Source: Euonymus europaeus
Lineage: Eukaryota; Streptophyta; Magnoliopsida; Celastrales; Celastraceae
Length of the DNA: 64,000 nt
Direction: 5' to 3'
Assembly (NCBI GenBank): GCA_963580455.1
Contig: OY756964.1
Location: 6,448,001 to 6,512,000, forward strand
Of this stretch, positions 10,180 through 22,577 are shown in pieces. Under the pieces are notes generated by a model, which saw only the letters and a program-made list of their open reading frames with translations, was not told where the DNA came from and searched no databases. The translations under genes and the position numbers were made by a program. Each line of letters starts with the position of its first letter. Position 1 is the stretch's first letter.

Positions 10180-12714
10180 ATATCAGAAAATTCAAACTAA
10201 TTTGAATCTCTACATTCAAATATGTTCAAACCATCAAAAACTGAATTTTGTCATCCCTACTTGACCCGAGCATATGCTGCTATCACGAACTAAAGGGAGC
10301 AGGAGGCAAGGCGGAATGGATTTTTATCACCTTATCGTGTCTTGACTGTTGACTAATGAGAGAATCATGCACTTTGTTTGGTTCATTCACCTTCATATGA
10401 ATAATACTACACTATAATATTTCAAAATGTGTGGGACCCTAATCACATTTCCAAATAAGCATCATCCCCATAAACTGCAAATTCTTATCGAACAAAATTG
10501 TGTCCTTGAGCGAAGACAAAACCAAAGCAAGAAGAATGGACTAATCTCCAACTGAGGAAAGATTCTCACATAGCGCTAAATAACCTAAGTATTTGTAGTC
10601 AAATATTAATCTAAGTTTATATGATATACTTTGTAAGCATATGATATAGTAAAGTTAAATTTTTTATAAAAGAAAATACAATATCTCATTTGAAAAACAT
10701 AGGTTTTTTTTCTAATAAAATTTCAAAACACTCTCTCTTAAAATACATATTAGATTTTAAAAAAAATTACATATTCAGAATCAACAAGATTCATCATCTG
10801 TAGGTTTTATTCAGTCATTCTTAATTACATAATTTTTTTGTACTAATATGTGGGTTATGTAAGTTTCAGTGTTTATTTATAGATACTGATATGGGCTTGT
10901 GTCTCGGATTTTCATGTTATAATCTAAACAATAAGTGTTAAATTATAGAACGGATTCGCTAAACCCTAACGGACTCGTATATCGGATTTTCTATTATCAT
11001 AGTCTAATAAAATTTCAACTCAAATAGATAGTCTAAACATCATACATATGGATTACATTATTTTTAAAAATAATATAATTGAAAAACGCAATAAAAACTA
11101 TCGACAAAAGCTCTTATTAGAAAGAGATTTACGCACTGAGTTTGAATATATAATTTTTTTAAAAAATCTAATATATATTTTAAGATATAAAATATTTTAA
11201 AATTTTATTTATAAAAAAATAAAAAATATATACAGTAAATGAATGAATTAATATTATTGACTGATTTTCTAACTGATCGCCTACGCAACATACAGACTTA
11301 GATTGAGTTGTGTAACATTTTTGTTATTTTTGGGGGAATTGAATATGCATTTAAAACAAAAATGTTACACGTGGCGGGGGACTCACTTGGGCCACTTGCT
11401 AACTTGGATGTGAGCCACACCAAATCGACGCGGAATCGACACGACTGAAGTCTGAATCCCAGCCCCATACCCCAAGTTGACAAGTCGGTTGTCGTTTTGT
11501 GGGGTGGGGGTTTCCTAAAAGCGTGAGATTAGACGTGTCAAAACCTAACACAGGTTAATAATTTTTGGATAGCAGTAAATACTCCATATTTTTCATAATA
11601 ATTCGTATCTAAACAATAAATGTTAAATTTTAAAGAGAATCGATTCGTTAAGTTCTAATGAATTCTGTTTTCTAAACGTGTTATGACTCTATTTTTTTAA
11701 AAAATATTAAATTGTAAAAACTCTCTCTCTCTCATCCTAGGTGGCACATACATGGAGCAAGTGTGAGGCCTCCACTACATATATAGATATAGATATAGAT
11801 ATAGATTTTTCTCTGTTTTTTAAGATTGTGAGTTTGATTCATATTTGAGGTCATATATAAATGTTTTATGTATTTTCTAGGTAGGCACGGTGTTTTGTTC
11901 ATGAGTTTATTCAATGTACACTCGAAGGTTAGTGATTAAAAGTTTCCATAAAAAAACTTAAAGATGTACCCAATATCCTACGATAAATTTTGATACAATT
12001 GGCTGGGGATTGATCATTTAAATTGAAAAATTGAAGTTTATTTAATATAGACTCAAATGTTAAGGGTGACAATGGTTCTCCATCGCAAAAGAGAAAAAAA
12101 AATCATTTGCTGAGTTAACTACTAACTAGTTAAGGTTGATAAGAGAACTATGTAGTGCAGGTTGCCTGGACCTTGTTTTATGAAAAGAGAAAACGAATGT
12201 TTATTTTTTTTAAAAAGGATGAGAAATTAATTAATGTTTGGTTGATAATAATGCCAGATAATTAAGGTACGCCAAACTAAGAAAAAAAAAATCAGGCAGT
12301 TTCACATGCATGGTGTTACATGAATTGGAGGCATTTGTCGATTTCAGGCCTTGTATGCTTTGGGGACCTATTCATCGGAAGTTGCCCACAAAACAACAGT
12401 ATTCTCTGCCAGCGCAATGCAGAGACATATCCACCTAAATAATTGGAGTGTATGTGTGTGTATATATATATATATATATTAGCATTTGTCACAATATTAT
12501 TGATGATGATACACCAGGCCACTAAACATGTGTATTAGGACCAAGTTAAGAGAAAAGATAATACCATATATTCACTATTTGACACTTCATTGGTTAGCTA
12601 AAATATGATTTCACACTTTATTTGACACACTAATATGACAAATAAATTTCAACATTCAAGTCTTCATATCAAAATATCCTACAAGTCGGCAAAGAGTGTG
12701 AGGGCATATATATA
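10180..12714. other. intergenic AT-rich DNA with microsatellites
   Basis: No gene is supported in this 2.5 kb. Visible structure consists of an (ATAGAT)n run at about 11780-11806, a (GT)n/(TA)n run near 12452-12480 and many A- or T-runs. A slightly GC-richer patch at 11370-11520 contains a CACGTGGC G-box-like core but no adjacent open reading frame that I can defend. Confidence 0.5.
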
Positions 12715-12717
12715 TAA

Positions 12718-14338
12718 GACCATCCACAACAGCATCTCTTAACAGATTCTCTAAACTCCAGCAAAAATACACATTTTCATCAATTTACAGTTTTTGAAAC
12801 AGTAACAGTATACATCAGTTTTTTTTTTTTTTTTTTTGAAAGGCAATGCAGAATATATATATATAAAACAAGAGGGAAACAATAGGGCATCATGGAAGAT
12901 GGCCTAAGGATTGCACAGTGAACAAATGAAACAAAGACAGACTAAAGCGCAGTTACTCCAAATCAATACTCTAAATCATTTAAATATTCATTTATAAAAT
13001 AACCTTTTATTTAATTAAACTCAATTTATTTTACTATTGAAAACAAGATCAAACCTAACCATTTTAATAAGGACACATATGTATCAGTAACTATGTACTC
13101 TAAGCAACTTCAAGTAGTAGTATGTAGTTAGGAAAATAGTAGTCTTCATTGGCAGAGCAAAAATATTCAGAGGCAACAAAAATGTATGTTAAAACTTAAG
13201 ACAAATAGCAGTACAAGCATTGCAGTATAGGAATTAATATGTAATTTGCACTAGATATATTTAGTGGTATATTTGGTTTGAGATGAGCTTCTTTGTATGC
13301 TACAATCTATACAACTTTGGAGAATTATGCAAGGAAAAGTAATTGGAGCTGTTGACACTAGCCAAAAAATTGAAGCTTCCTTTTGAAGGAATACGTAAGC
13401 TTCCATAAATTGTTAAAACTCAACTTCTATCTGAACCAAAACTGTCTTTCTTTCTTCTTCTTATATTAGCCTCAATCAATATAACATTATACACTATTAA
13501 TTTCTTTCAAACTCTTTAGCCCTGCATAGAGGATAGCTTTAACAATACCAAGAGTATTAATTCAAGGAATCACAAATATATTCTCAATTGTTTATCACAA
13601 AACAGAGTAAAGATTGAAGATTTCTTGGTCTACAAAAGCAGTGCTCTATTAACATTTAGATCCTTCATATATGGAGTCACATAGAACCAGAATTAGAAAA
13701 CCTGAACTATTTTCTTTCATACTCACATACAAGTAAATAACCAGATTGCACCAAGCTACTAATTCGGAAGTTCTATCACAGTTTGGAGACCAATTTTGCA
13801 ATCAAATCAACATAGTCAAACCAGAATTTCAACAGCTTGGGCAATCAATCTCAACCAAGAAAATAACGGATCACCAAATTAACATAGTCAAACTAGAATT
13901 TCAACAGCTTGGGCAATCAATCTCAACCAAGAAAATAACGAAACCCATTTTAACGAAACCCATTTTTACAATACCCGATCTACTAGAATCCATAAATCCA
14001 GTAAAGAGAAACCTAAAAATTCATTAATTGAACCGAGAAACATACCTGGATGATGATGGCAGAGGCGGAATCGGCGCGATCGAAGAGGAATACACTGCGA
14101 TCTTTGCAAAAGTCTGTTGCACCGCTCGGAGAGAGAGAGTAGAAAATAGGGTTTTTTAATATAAAAAGAAAGTCGCGTGTCTACAGTGTTGCGCGACTCC
14201 TAGAGACGAACTGTAGCAACGCACCAGTTTGCCGTTCACTGTGCAGTAGCTGCTGTGGAAGAAAATTGCAAAAAACGACAAAAACAAAACTCTATTTGAG
14301 CGCAGTATCCTGATTTGCAGAGACTGGTGTGGATGGCC
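12718..14338. mobile_element. PIF/Harbinger-type element, 1.62 kb, non-autonomous
   Basis: Termini are GACCATCCACAACAGCATCTC on the left and, read inward from the right, GGCCATCCACACCAGTCTCTG. Both are flanked by TAA (12715-12717, 14339-14341). The interior has no transposase. Its right part (14040-14140) is GC-rich and transcript-like on the minus strand, ending in a donor-like CCAG|GTATG, and the adjoining AT-rich part could be an intron. A 72-bp direct duplication lies at about 13809-13945. I infer a deletion derivative, or an element that kept the 5' exon of a former gene. Confidence 0.72.
13809..13945. repeat. 72-bp tandem duplication inside the PIF-type element
   Basis: The phrase AACATAGTCAAAC starts at 13809 and again at 13881. 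The following 55 bases, including CAACAGCTTGGGCAATCAAT, are nearly identical in the two units, so the duplication is fairly recent. A 93-codon open frame across it is explained by the duplication. Confidence 0.8.
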
Positions 14339-14392
14339 TAAGACACCTAGACGGGACCAGGACCGGGACCAAATTTGGGACTAGAAGAGTAA

Positions 14393-14809
14393 GAGTCTGT
14401 TTGTTTCACAATTACATTTCATAACTATAAGCTGTCAAAAATACTGTGTTTAAAGCTATGAAAAATGTTGTATAGAAAACTATGGAGCCCACAGCTTTAA
14501 GCTGTATAAAATGTTGTAGAATGTTTGATTCATTTTTCTGTTAGATTTATTTTGTAGATAAAATTACAAAAAAATGTATTCCAATAAAAAATAATTGAAA
14601 ACTTTTAAGATATGTGGAGACAATTACGCAATGTGATTGTAAAATAATGTAGATCCCACAGCTTTAAGCTCTGAAAAGTTATGGGATGACAATATTTCAT
14701 TTTACACAGCTTAATTAAGTTGTCAACAAAATATAACGTTTACTTGACACAATATTTTATGCGAACCCCCACAGGTTTAAACTGTCCGAAATGTGAAATA
14801 AATCCACCC
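14393..14809. mobile_element. Tourist-like MITE, 417 bp
   Basis: The left end GAGTCTGTTTGTTTCACAAT and, read inward, the right end GGGTGGATTTATTTCACATT form imperfect inverted repeats flanked by TAA (14390-14392, 14810-14812). The core repeats the theme CACAGCTTTAAGCTGT several times, which can fold on itself. It lies only about 50 bp from the previous TAA-flanked element. Confidence 0.68.
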
Positions 14810-14963
14810 TAAGTCTCCTCACTCTCTTCCACTGCATGCATAAGAAGCAAGAAAATTAAAATTGGGCTCGATAGTTACAAGAAGCAACAAACATATTTTG
14901 GGCCCATTTGCTTATATCAATACAACGGCCCAAAAATATAAGCAGAAGTCCAATAATGCAACC

Positions 14964-15502
14964 TTAATTCATACATCTATTATTTATCAGTGACAGATAT
15001 CCAATCTTATCCTCAGAAACTGTCATGGAAAGAGTTCTTTCTTGCACAGAACTTAGCCTGGGCATCCACCCGAACCCTTTAGGCATCCTTGCACTTGGAA
15101 GTGGAGGTACAAAAGGCTTCCCTACTCTAACATTCTTTCTCAAACAATTTGACCACCTCTCTCTGGAGGTATAGAACTCTTTAGCAAAACATATAAAATC
15201 CTCTGAGTTACCACTTGCTGTGTCCCAAGTTATTAGCACATCTGATATATCTTCTTTGTTTTCTGTAGGACCTTTCACTTCAATGTTTAGCATGGCAGCC
15301 ATCTCATTCAAATATTTCATTATGATCAATGGGAAGAGAATCTGGGTGCACTGGATCTATGAGGTCTTCATCTTATTGTTTTTCAAGAGCCGGCTAGCTT
15401 TAACTTGGTATTACCATACAGAATGTGCTGATGAAACCGAGGCTCATTGTAGTCAAGAGATGTCACCCATTTTAGGAGGGAATGCCTGCTAGTTTCTTGT
15501 AT
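14964..15502 (-). CDS. candidate downstream exon(s) of the RAY1-like gene or separate gene fragment
   Basis: A strong splice acceptor (GGTTTTGTCTCAG, ending at 15503) precedes an open stretch reading ETSRHSLLKWVTSL and so on, with a donor-like ATG|GTAATA at 15415. Further left, a 121-codon frame (15329-14964) reads FVPPLPSARMPKGFGWMPRL and has coding-like composition, ending at a stop before the 3' flank. Both are on the same strand as, and directly downstream of, the RAY1-like gene. I could not join them in frame to its last exon, which ends in a stop at 15581-15583 with no GT donor beside it. They may form an alternative 3' end or a relic of another gene. The family is not recognised. Confidence 0.4.
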
Positions 15503-15580
15503 CTGAGACAAAACCAAAGTCATGATGGATAAATGACAAGAAATCACCGATTTGGTATCAAAGACTAAATTGATTTTGCT

Positions 15581-18500
15581 TCAATTCTGTAGGCACATCC
15601 TTTCACTGATGTCATAATCCCATAGACCTGACAACAACTGACGTTCCAACTTCCTCATCCTTCCACCAATCCAATTGTTATGAAGAATAAGACAACCCTT
15701 CTTTGAACATGCCGCTTTAATATTCCTTTTCTGCCACAAGCCTAAGTATGCTCCATTAGGAAAGAGATCTCTGTTCAGGAAGTGCACGGTCAGATTTGTT
15801 TCAGGTTCCAAGCATGTATTGTCCCCAACACGGTTGGATCCACCTTCTCCGCATAATGTGTCATAAAAGCTTGGCTGCTCAGATAGGGTTGAAGCTGTTG
15901 CATGCTTCACCACCTTCTCCATAGCAGCAATAGTAAAATTATCAGAATGAACAAAGTAGAAGCCAGAGTTCAAACGTCTGGGTAAGTTTATAGGACCTGC
16001 ACACAGGAAAGTAAGTGGGATGTTAAAGAGTTTCCAATGCTTCTACGCTATTGAGAAAGACTACATTATTTATATGCTGGATGATTGGAATAAAAACCTG
16101 TTTCATTATATTCATCAGACTGCGCTGCAAGAACACCAGGGCCGTAGGAATGAAGAAGTGGCAATGGATTTTCAAACCAATATACATCTACATCACTTAG
16201 AAGAACATTGTACCCCAACTTCAGTATTCTCAGAACAATTCTGGACTTCACTTTGGTAACTCTTTGGAAGCAGTCTGTTCCGAAGTGGCAGTCATTGAAA
16301 CTGATGTTACTTGGAGCCGAAGGATCATTGAAGACAGGCAGGCCCTAGCAGGAAAAAGAACTTTATATTCAGAAACACAAATAGGCAACATATACAAATT
16401 TATTCCTGCTGTCAGGGAAGAGCTGTAGAAGGGATTCCACCTTAAAAAATTCAAAAGCCATAAGGCATTTTCAAAATCATAATTGAGAGGCAAAAATCAA
16501 AGGGCTATAAACAGTTCAGAGCTGCTCAATCATAATAATCTTCTTCAAACCATAAGAAACCTCAAATTACTCTGGGTGGTTAAACTTATCGCAACATATC
16601 TTAAACAACTTAACAATATCCTACAAGATTAATCCCTGTCCAACAGGATATCTCCGATGGAAGAATTGAAAGTTGAAAATTATACAAGTTTGCAGGTAGT
16701 GCTATGATATGCTGCAAGACTACATTAATCTTCTATTCAGTTGTAGCAGATTCTGTAGCTAAGAAAGATCTATAAAATTCAACTGAAACAGGGATAACAA
16801 GGAATTTAGATTAAACTGAAGCAAAAAATGAAGAAGTTATACCTGCATGACAGAAAACTCGTAAGTTTCACGATCAAGAGCACAAACCAAAAAATTTCTA
16901 ATGGAAAGACGGCGCAATCTGCAAACCCAACTCATTAGCATATCCCTGTAGCTATATCCGGCTATTCCGAGGACTATTGTCTTATGGCTGTCTGCAGTCA
17001 TTTGAAGGAGTGACTCCAAGGAATGTGGGAAAGGTAATGGAGGCAATTGTTTAAATTTATCTTTCAAGGAGCAATCTAAGCCACTCATTAATCCAATATC
17101 CTCAATGCAATTCAATGTTTTCTCCTTCTTTGACAAAGGCAACATTCTGAAACTTAATGAGCTCGGCCTCTGATACATACTTGAATACCCAATGCTCGCT
17201 GTGTCAACAAAGAGATATTGACTTTTACACCTGGAAAGTCTCAGAAGGCTAGTATAATTGGTTTCGTGAAAAAAGGACGATCCATACAGAGTCCCAAGAT
17301 GAAAATTGCCAATATACTCCCAGTTTCTCTTCTCAACATCCAAAAGACTAGTTCCTCTGAATGACTGATTAGAAAAAAATAACAGATCATCCAGGTAGAA
17401 ACTTGTGATGGTCAAACTGGCGTCAAACACAAACCTGTATCCGGATAAAATAGCCTCATTTATGATCCAGCGGTTGTGAATTCCTTTCCTGTACAGAAAA
17501 GGAGGAAGCACACCACTATGCAAGGGTAGATCCCCACTGTTCCATGCGATGAGCATTCTCTCATCACAATGATTCCATCGAAAATTCTGATCAATTACCT
17601 CCTGCAACTGAAGGAAGAGAAAGGAATGTCAATGAATTATATTGAATATGTCATCAACTTCCAGTTTGGAGTGGTGTCCTTTATACCTCATGGTTCCTCG
17701 TCTGTTTTCCATTATCTCTCAGCAAATAAACTCCATCCTCATCAAAGTAGAACGGAAGGTGGGAAACATTACGTGTGGAAGCCATAAGAAGCCAATCATG
17801 GTCAAGTTTGTGAGCATAATTCAGGGTGGATATGAAGTCTGGCAGGAGAATAGATTCAGGATCAATGAAGACAGATATATCAGTTGTGAATGCTCGTGAT
17901 CTTGCTACCATGGAATGGAAGAACGGAATACCAAGGAACCTATAATTACCAATTCATATCATATAGGGCATCACTTGATAGGTTAATAAACTTTCCTAGT
18001 GATTTATCAGACTCATATCGGTGTATTTCACGCAAGAGATATACAGTGCCTTGATTTAGGCCACAATCAATTTTGAAAATTCAGGGTGCACTAAAAATTA
18101 TTTTCACCACCTCTTTTGGATTATGTTTGAATACACTACTGTCTAGTGCCATGTTCTTTCTTCAAATTCACCATTATACAATAAGAATGAGCTAATGGAT
18201 TGTTATCAAAGGTGATTTAGCTGTCAAAACCTGTTACCATTTGCTAAGGAGTTCATACATTGTTTTTCACTCGCAAGTAATAACTTTGCAGCACAATTTA
18301 TCTAAAAAACCAATAAATGAATTGCGAAAGCCATACGTACGTGAAATCTATATTGGGCTCGACCACAACTCTAGAACCATACATCCCAGCAAAGGAAACA
18401 ACAGAAGGGTCTTGGCTGAAGAGAACCACTGTGATCTGTGGAGACAAAGCAAGCCATGATCGAACTGCTAGAGTCTGCCGAGCAAAGGCAGGACTAGTAA

Positions 18501-18753
18501 AAGGGTCCGGAGCTGAAAAAATGGTGATTCTTGGACTGCCTAAATTGTGAGTGAATTTGGGCTCGTTGATATGAATATGGAGGGAAGGTAACATATGAGT
18601 AGCATGGAAGGAGAGAGCAATCAAGAAAAACCCAGATAACCAAATTGACCAAGGCCCAACTTTCAATGCGTGCTTCAAAAACTCCATAGTAAGAAAAACA
18701 ACTAGAATTAGTTGGTTAATGAGAAAAATCCAACTTGCAGTGATTTCAGACAA
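15581..18753 (-). CDS. RAY1: GT77-type arabinosyltransferase, RAY1-like
   Basis: Five exons join in frame: 18753-18341, 17939-17687, 17607-16843, 16344-16098 and 15996-15581, giving 697 aa. Introns have GT-AG borders. The N-terminus has two hydrophobic stretches (about residues 7-22 and 35-50). Starting at Met23 (18687) would give the short cytosolic tail and single anchor usual for Golgi type II glycosyltransferases, so the start is uncertain. The SWLALSPQITVVLFSQDPSV block, VFIDPESILLPDF and the catalytic-type DVD motif in LLSDVDVYWFENP (exon 4) are those of the nucleotide-diphospho-sugar transferase family GT77. Overall the order resembles Arabidopsis REDUCED ARABINOSE YARIV1, implicated in beta-arabinofuranose addition to arabinogalactan proteins in the Golgi. 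The assignment to RAY1 rather than another GT77 member is from memory of the family. No lesion is seen. Confidence 0.82.
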
Positions 18754-19490
18754 ATAGGAAGGAGGACGAAAAGGAGACGGAAAGCGACCTCCATGTTTGT
18801 GTTCTGCTGATATTGATCTGTGAGTGAGTTGGGGGGTTTTGAGAAAGAGTTGGGTACTCGAGCATTTTCTTCGTTTTTCCTTTCTGTTAAAGTTTCACCA
18901 ATTCACTCAAAATCACAATGTGGTGGCCAACCAAGAACTCCACCACCATTAAGATCAGCACCTTCATTGGACATGTGAAGCTTTTGCGTTACCGATACGT
19001 CAGCTTCCATTGGGATTCCAGCCCACCTTCTTTTCTAAAGATTTGAATATTTTGGTGGAGGAGAATAAGGAGAAAGGGAAGTACGTTTTGCCCTAATCTT
19101 ACTCTACGATAATATAAAAATGCAAATCCAGATGCCTAACAATTTTTGGCTTTTTTTCTTTCTTCTGAAACCATGAAAGACTAGCCGAAATGAATTAAAT
19201 GGATATATTTTTTATATTTATATACTTATCATTAAATTAAAGTGAATGATCTAAATCGGATAGTTATATGAGTGAAATAAATTAGTTTCTAAATTAGCAG
19301 TAAAAAGAATCAGTGTCATTTCCTAGGTACAAGAGTAAGAGGAAAGCCAAAAAGAAGGGAAAAAAATAGATTTTTTACCCTAAGATTGGTTGATTAGTTA
19401 TCCTGGTTTGTAGCGGGATTCCAATGATCAATTGTACTGACATTTTATTATCGTTGGCATGTATTACCATAATGATAACGAAGGATTTAG
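18754..19490. other. 5' flank of the RAY1-like gene
   Basis: The first 150 bp upstream of the start codon are GC-richer and probably hold the leader and promoter. I cannot pick a TATA box with confidence. Further upstream the DNA becomes AT-rich with no gene. Confidence 0.4.
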
Positions 19491-19494
19491 CAAA

Positions 19495-19605
19495 AATGAT
19501 AGAGTATACTCTCTCGTAAAACGTAAAAGCTGAGAGTGTCTGAGAGTATGGGTGACAGAGTATACGCTAGCGTATACTCTCATCCAAACACCCCCTAAGA
19601 TAGGC
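19495..19605. mobile_element. short hairpin element related to the copy at 36904-37022
   Basis: It contains the 24-bp perfect palindrome AGAGTATACGCTAGCGTATACTCT as plain sequence at 19557-19580. It also shares, in reverse complement, the blocks CATACTCTCAGACACTCTCAG and CTTTTACGTTTTACGAGAG with the element at 36.9 kb. The end ATCCAAACACCCCCTA is of the TTTGGAT type common on small plant MITEs. Confidence 0.62.
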
Positions 19606-19657
19606 AATGGATTATCAAAAGACAGTTTTACTTTTGCCTAAAAAAATATATAAAAAA

Positions 19658-21608
19658 GGATTCATCAATAAGTTCTTTAATAAAAATATGTATTACATTC
19701 TCTAACTTTAATTTTTTGATGTTTCAAAATATTCTTTAAATAATTATAGACAAAATTACCCTTATTTCAATAAATCTTTATGTGTATGACATATGCTGAT
19801 ATCACCAGATTCTTTTTATTTTTTTTTCTTTCAAAAACTTTAAAATTGTTTTATCTCTCAAAATACAAATCGAATTTTTAAAAAATATATATATTCCAAT
19901 AAATCTTTATGTGTATGACATATGCTGACGTCACCAGATTCTTTTTTTTTTCCTTCAAAAACTTTAAAACAGTTTTATCTCTCAAAATATAAGTCGGATT
20001 TTTAAAAATATATATATATATTCATAATCAGCACGAAAAACTCTTTCCAATGAGACGCATCATCGATATGTTTAAATGTTCATTGTTAAATCATTTGAAT
20101 GAACTCAGAAGCTTTCTCAAAACTCATCCAGAATTCAAAGAATTTCTCAAAACTCATCAAAATTAAGTAAAACAATTCAGATGATTTCATAAAAATATAG
20201 AATTTTTGAAAACCAAACAAAAAATAACAAAAAATTCAGAGGATTTCACAAACTTGTTTCAAATTTAGAGGATTTCGCAAAATTTACCAAAATAAATCAG
20301 ATGAATTTTTGAAATTAAGGGGAAAAAAATAGAGGATTTCATAAAATATATAATAAGAATTATAAGAATTTTTGAAAATCAAACAAAAAACAACCCGAAA
20401 TTCTAAATCCTAAACTCAAAATCCCAAAGTCTTAAGTACTAAATCCTAATCTCTTAAATCCCAAAATCATAAAGTATAAACACTAAACTCTAATCTTCTA
20501 AACCCTATGGCTCTTAAACTTTAAACCTTATAACCAGAAATCCTCTGAATGTTCCATAAATCTTCTTAATGTTAATAATTATAGTTTTAATTTTGAACAA
20601 AAAATCTTATAAATAATTAAGAAGAATTTACAAAAATAAAAAGAAAATCATAAAATTTTACTAACTTATATTCCTAAACATTAAGTCCTAAACCCCAAAA
20701 TCCTAAATAATAAATTATGATCTCTTAAACCTCAAAACCTTATACCATAAACTCTAAACTCTAATATCTTAAACCTTAAAACCTTAAACTTTATCAAAAT
20801 GAAACAAAAAAACAACCAAAAATTTAGATGAACAGAGGATTTCTCAAGCTTGTCAAGAATTCAGAGGATTCTATAAAACTCACCAAAACAATTCAGAAGA
20901 ATTTTTGAAATTATGCAAAAAAAAAAAAAAATCAGATGATTTCTTATCCAGAATTCATAGTATTTTCGCAAAAGTTACCAAAACGGTTAAAAATTGTTTT
21001 GGTATTTGATTTTGTTTAAAATATGAATTGAGTTTTATTATGATATTATTCTCATAAGTTATTGACTTTCGTTGTTAGTGAAGAATGTAATAAAAATATT
21101 GACATTTGTATTGGATAACGTTTTGTTGATGTATAAGTGTTTCATTGTTGATTTCGATAATATAATGATTCACAGATTTTAATGCATATGCATAGGTTAC
21201 CAAGTCAACTAAATTTTGTGCATGTGAGTGCATGCACTTAATTTTCATGAAAGAAAATAATATGGTCGATCGACTCTTCACTTTGATTCATCAAAAGTAA
21301 AAATATTAATTTATCTTTAAAACCATATAGATAAAAAAAACATGATTTTCGTCCGACTTTCTGAGATTGTATTTATATTTATTTTATTATAATAATTATT
21401 TTCTAAATAAAGAGCAATCATGTACTAATAAAAATAAAGATAGGTTTAAGAGAGGGGAGAGTAAAATTGTCATTAATTGAGGTTAAAATTTAAAGTTATC
21501 CTTATTGAGCTAAGCTTCAAATAATTGGGGATGTATTGGACTACAAACTTTTCAAAAAGACTAAATGAAATATAAAGTTTATATAAAAGACTTATTACCA
21601 AATAATCC
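19658..21608. mobile_element. GGATT-ended element, copy 1 (1951 bp)
   Basis: The left end GGATTCATCAATAAGTTCTT and, read inward, the right end GGATTATTTGGTAATAAGTC match imperfectly for roughly 45 bp. Flanking 9-mers TATAAAAAA and TATGAAAAG differ at two positions. The interior is noncoding. It consists of many variants of TCAGAGGATTTCACAAAAC and of telomere-like CTAAACCCTAA-type phrases. A tandem duplication of about 130 bp (TCTTTATGTGTATGACATA at about 19770 and 19900) distinguishes it from copy 2 at 42424-44084. The 9-bp flanks suggest a Mutator-like non-autonomous element. Confidence 0.7.
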
Positions 21609-21639
21609 TATGAAAAGAATAACAATTGGGGTTTTAAAT

Positions 21640-22160
21640 TCGTAGAAATTATCAAATAGTACTCCTCCACAATTCTGATCTAGATTATCCTCCAATCCGC
21701 CAATTATTAAAATCACTATTAGAAATGAAACGATCCTTTACTTTTTTTAAGTCCATTTTTTCTCAGAAAAGAAAGAAGAATAGGAAAAAGAAAAAAAAAA
21801 TCTAACAATAGAAAAAATAAAATCACAACAAAATAAAAAAGATCCTATTTATTCTTTCTTTATCAGATAACGAAAATTTATCCCATAATTTATAAATTAA
21901 TGGTACTTAGAAATCTTTTTGAGAGTCAAAAACAAGGTTGGATTGAAAGATCCATTAATATTTCTTCACACCCCCAAGGAGTATTTGATTGAAATACGGA
22001 AGTTATTACTCAACAAGGAAAATAAATAAAATGATTGTCCTTATATTTATTTATGACCCTGGAGGAGCCATATGAGGTGAAAATCTCATGTATGGTTCTG
22101 GAATGGCGGTGAAGAAAGTTATGTTCTCATCAACTATAATTATCTAATAGTTCAAGTACA
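21640..22160 (+). other. probable plastid-derived insertion with group II intron domain V
   Basis: At about 22068-22104 the sequence GAGCCATATGAGGTGAAAAT, followed by CTCATGTATGGTTC, is the domain V hairpin of chloroplast group II introns. The tetraloop-proximal GTGAAAAT and the AGC triad region are conserved. The preceding 150 bp are also organelle-like. I could not assign the intron to a specific plastid gene. A nuclear copy (NUPT) is inferred because nuclear genes and elements lie on both sides. Confidence 0.6.
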
Positions 22161-22161
22161 G

Positions 22162-22577
22162 TTGATCTGGTTGAGCCACAGTCAAAATATGGTCTTTGGA
22201 GGATGGAATTTGGGGCGGCAACCATCCATACCAACTAAGCAAGTCAACTCATCATCCTTGAAAAAGACAATAGGTACAATGTACCAGGAAGCAGACTTCA
22301 TATACAGTTCATCCACAATCAGAAGATACAATGCATCAGGAAGTAGACTTCATATATCACCTCATACAGGATTGTGAAATTGTACATAAGACTATGCACT
22401 TAGCCAGTCTTCCTGCTACAGCCTGCATGAATGAGCCGACACTCACCATCTGACAACATAATATATCTGTAAAACAAGTAGTCTTCGGGGCTTCTGACGG
22501 ATAGATAAATGGGGAGGATCTCCAGGGAAGTACACATATGATCTTAAACAAGCTGTCTTGCATTTCAAAACCAGTAC
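22162..22577. other. sequence between plastid-like segment and RS gene 3' end
   Basis: It probably includes the 3' untranslated region of the minus-strand RS gene. The phrase ATACA-TCAGGAAG(T/C)AGACTTCATAT occurs twice (about 22285 and 22335), a short direct repeat. Open frames on both strands here look incidental. Confidence 0.4.

Noticed and set aside
21640..22160. A functional plastid gene
   Set aside because: Only a stretch around a group II intron domain V is visible, with no intact exon and nuclear elements on both sides.
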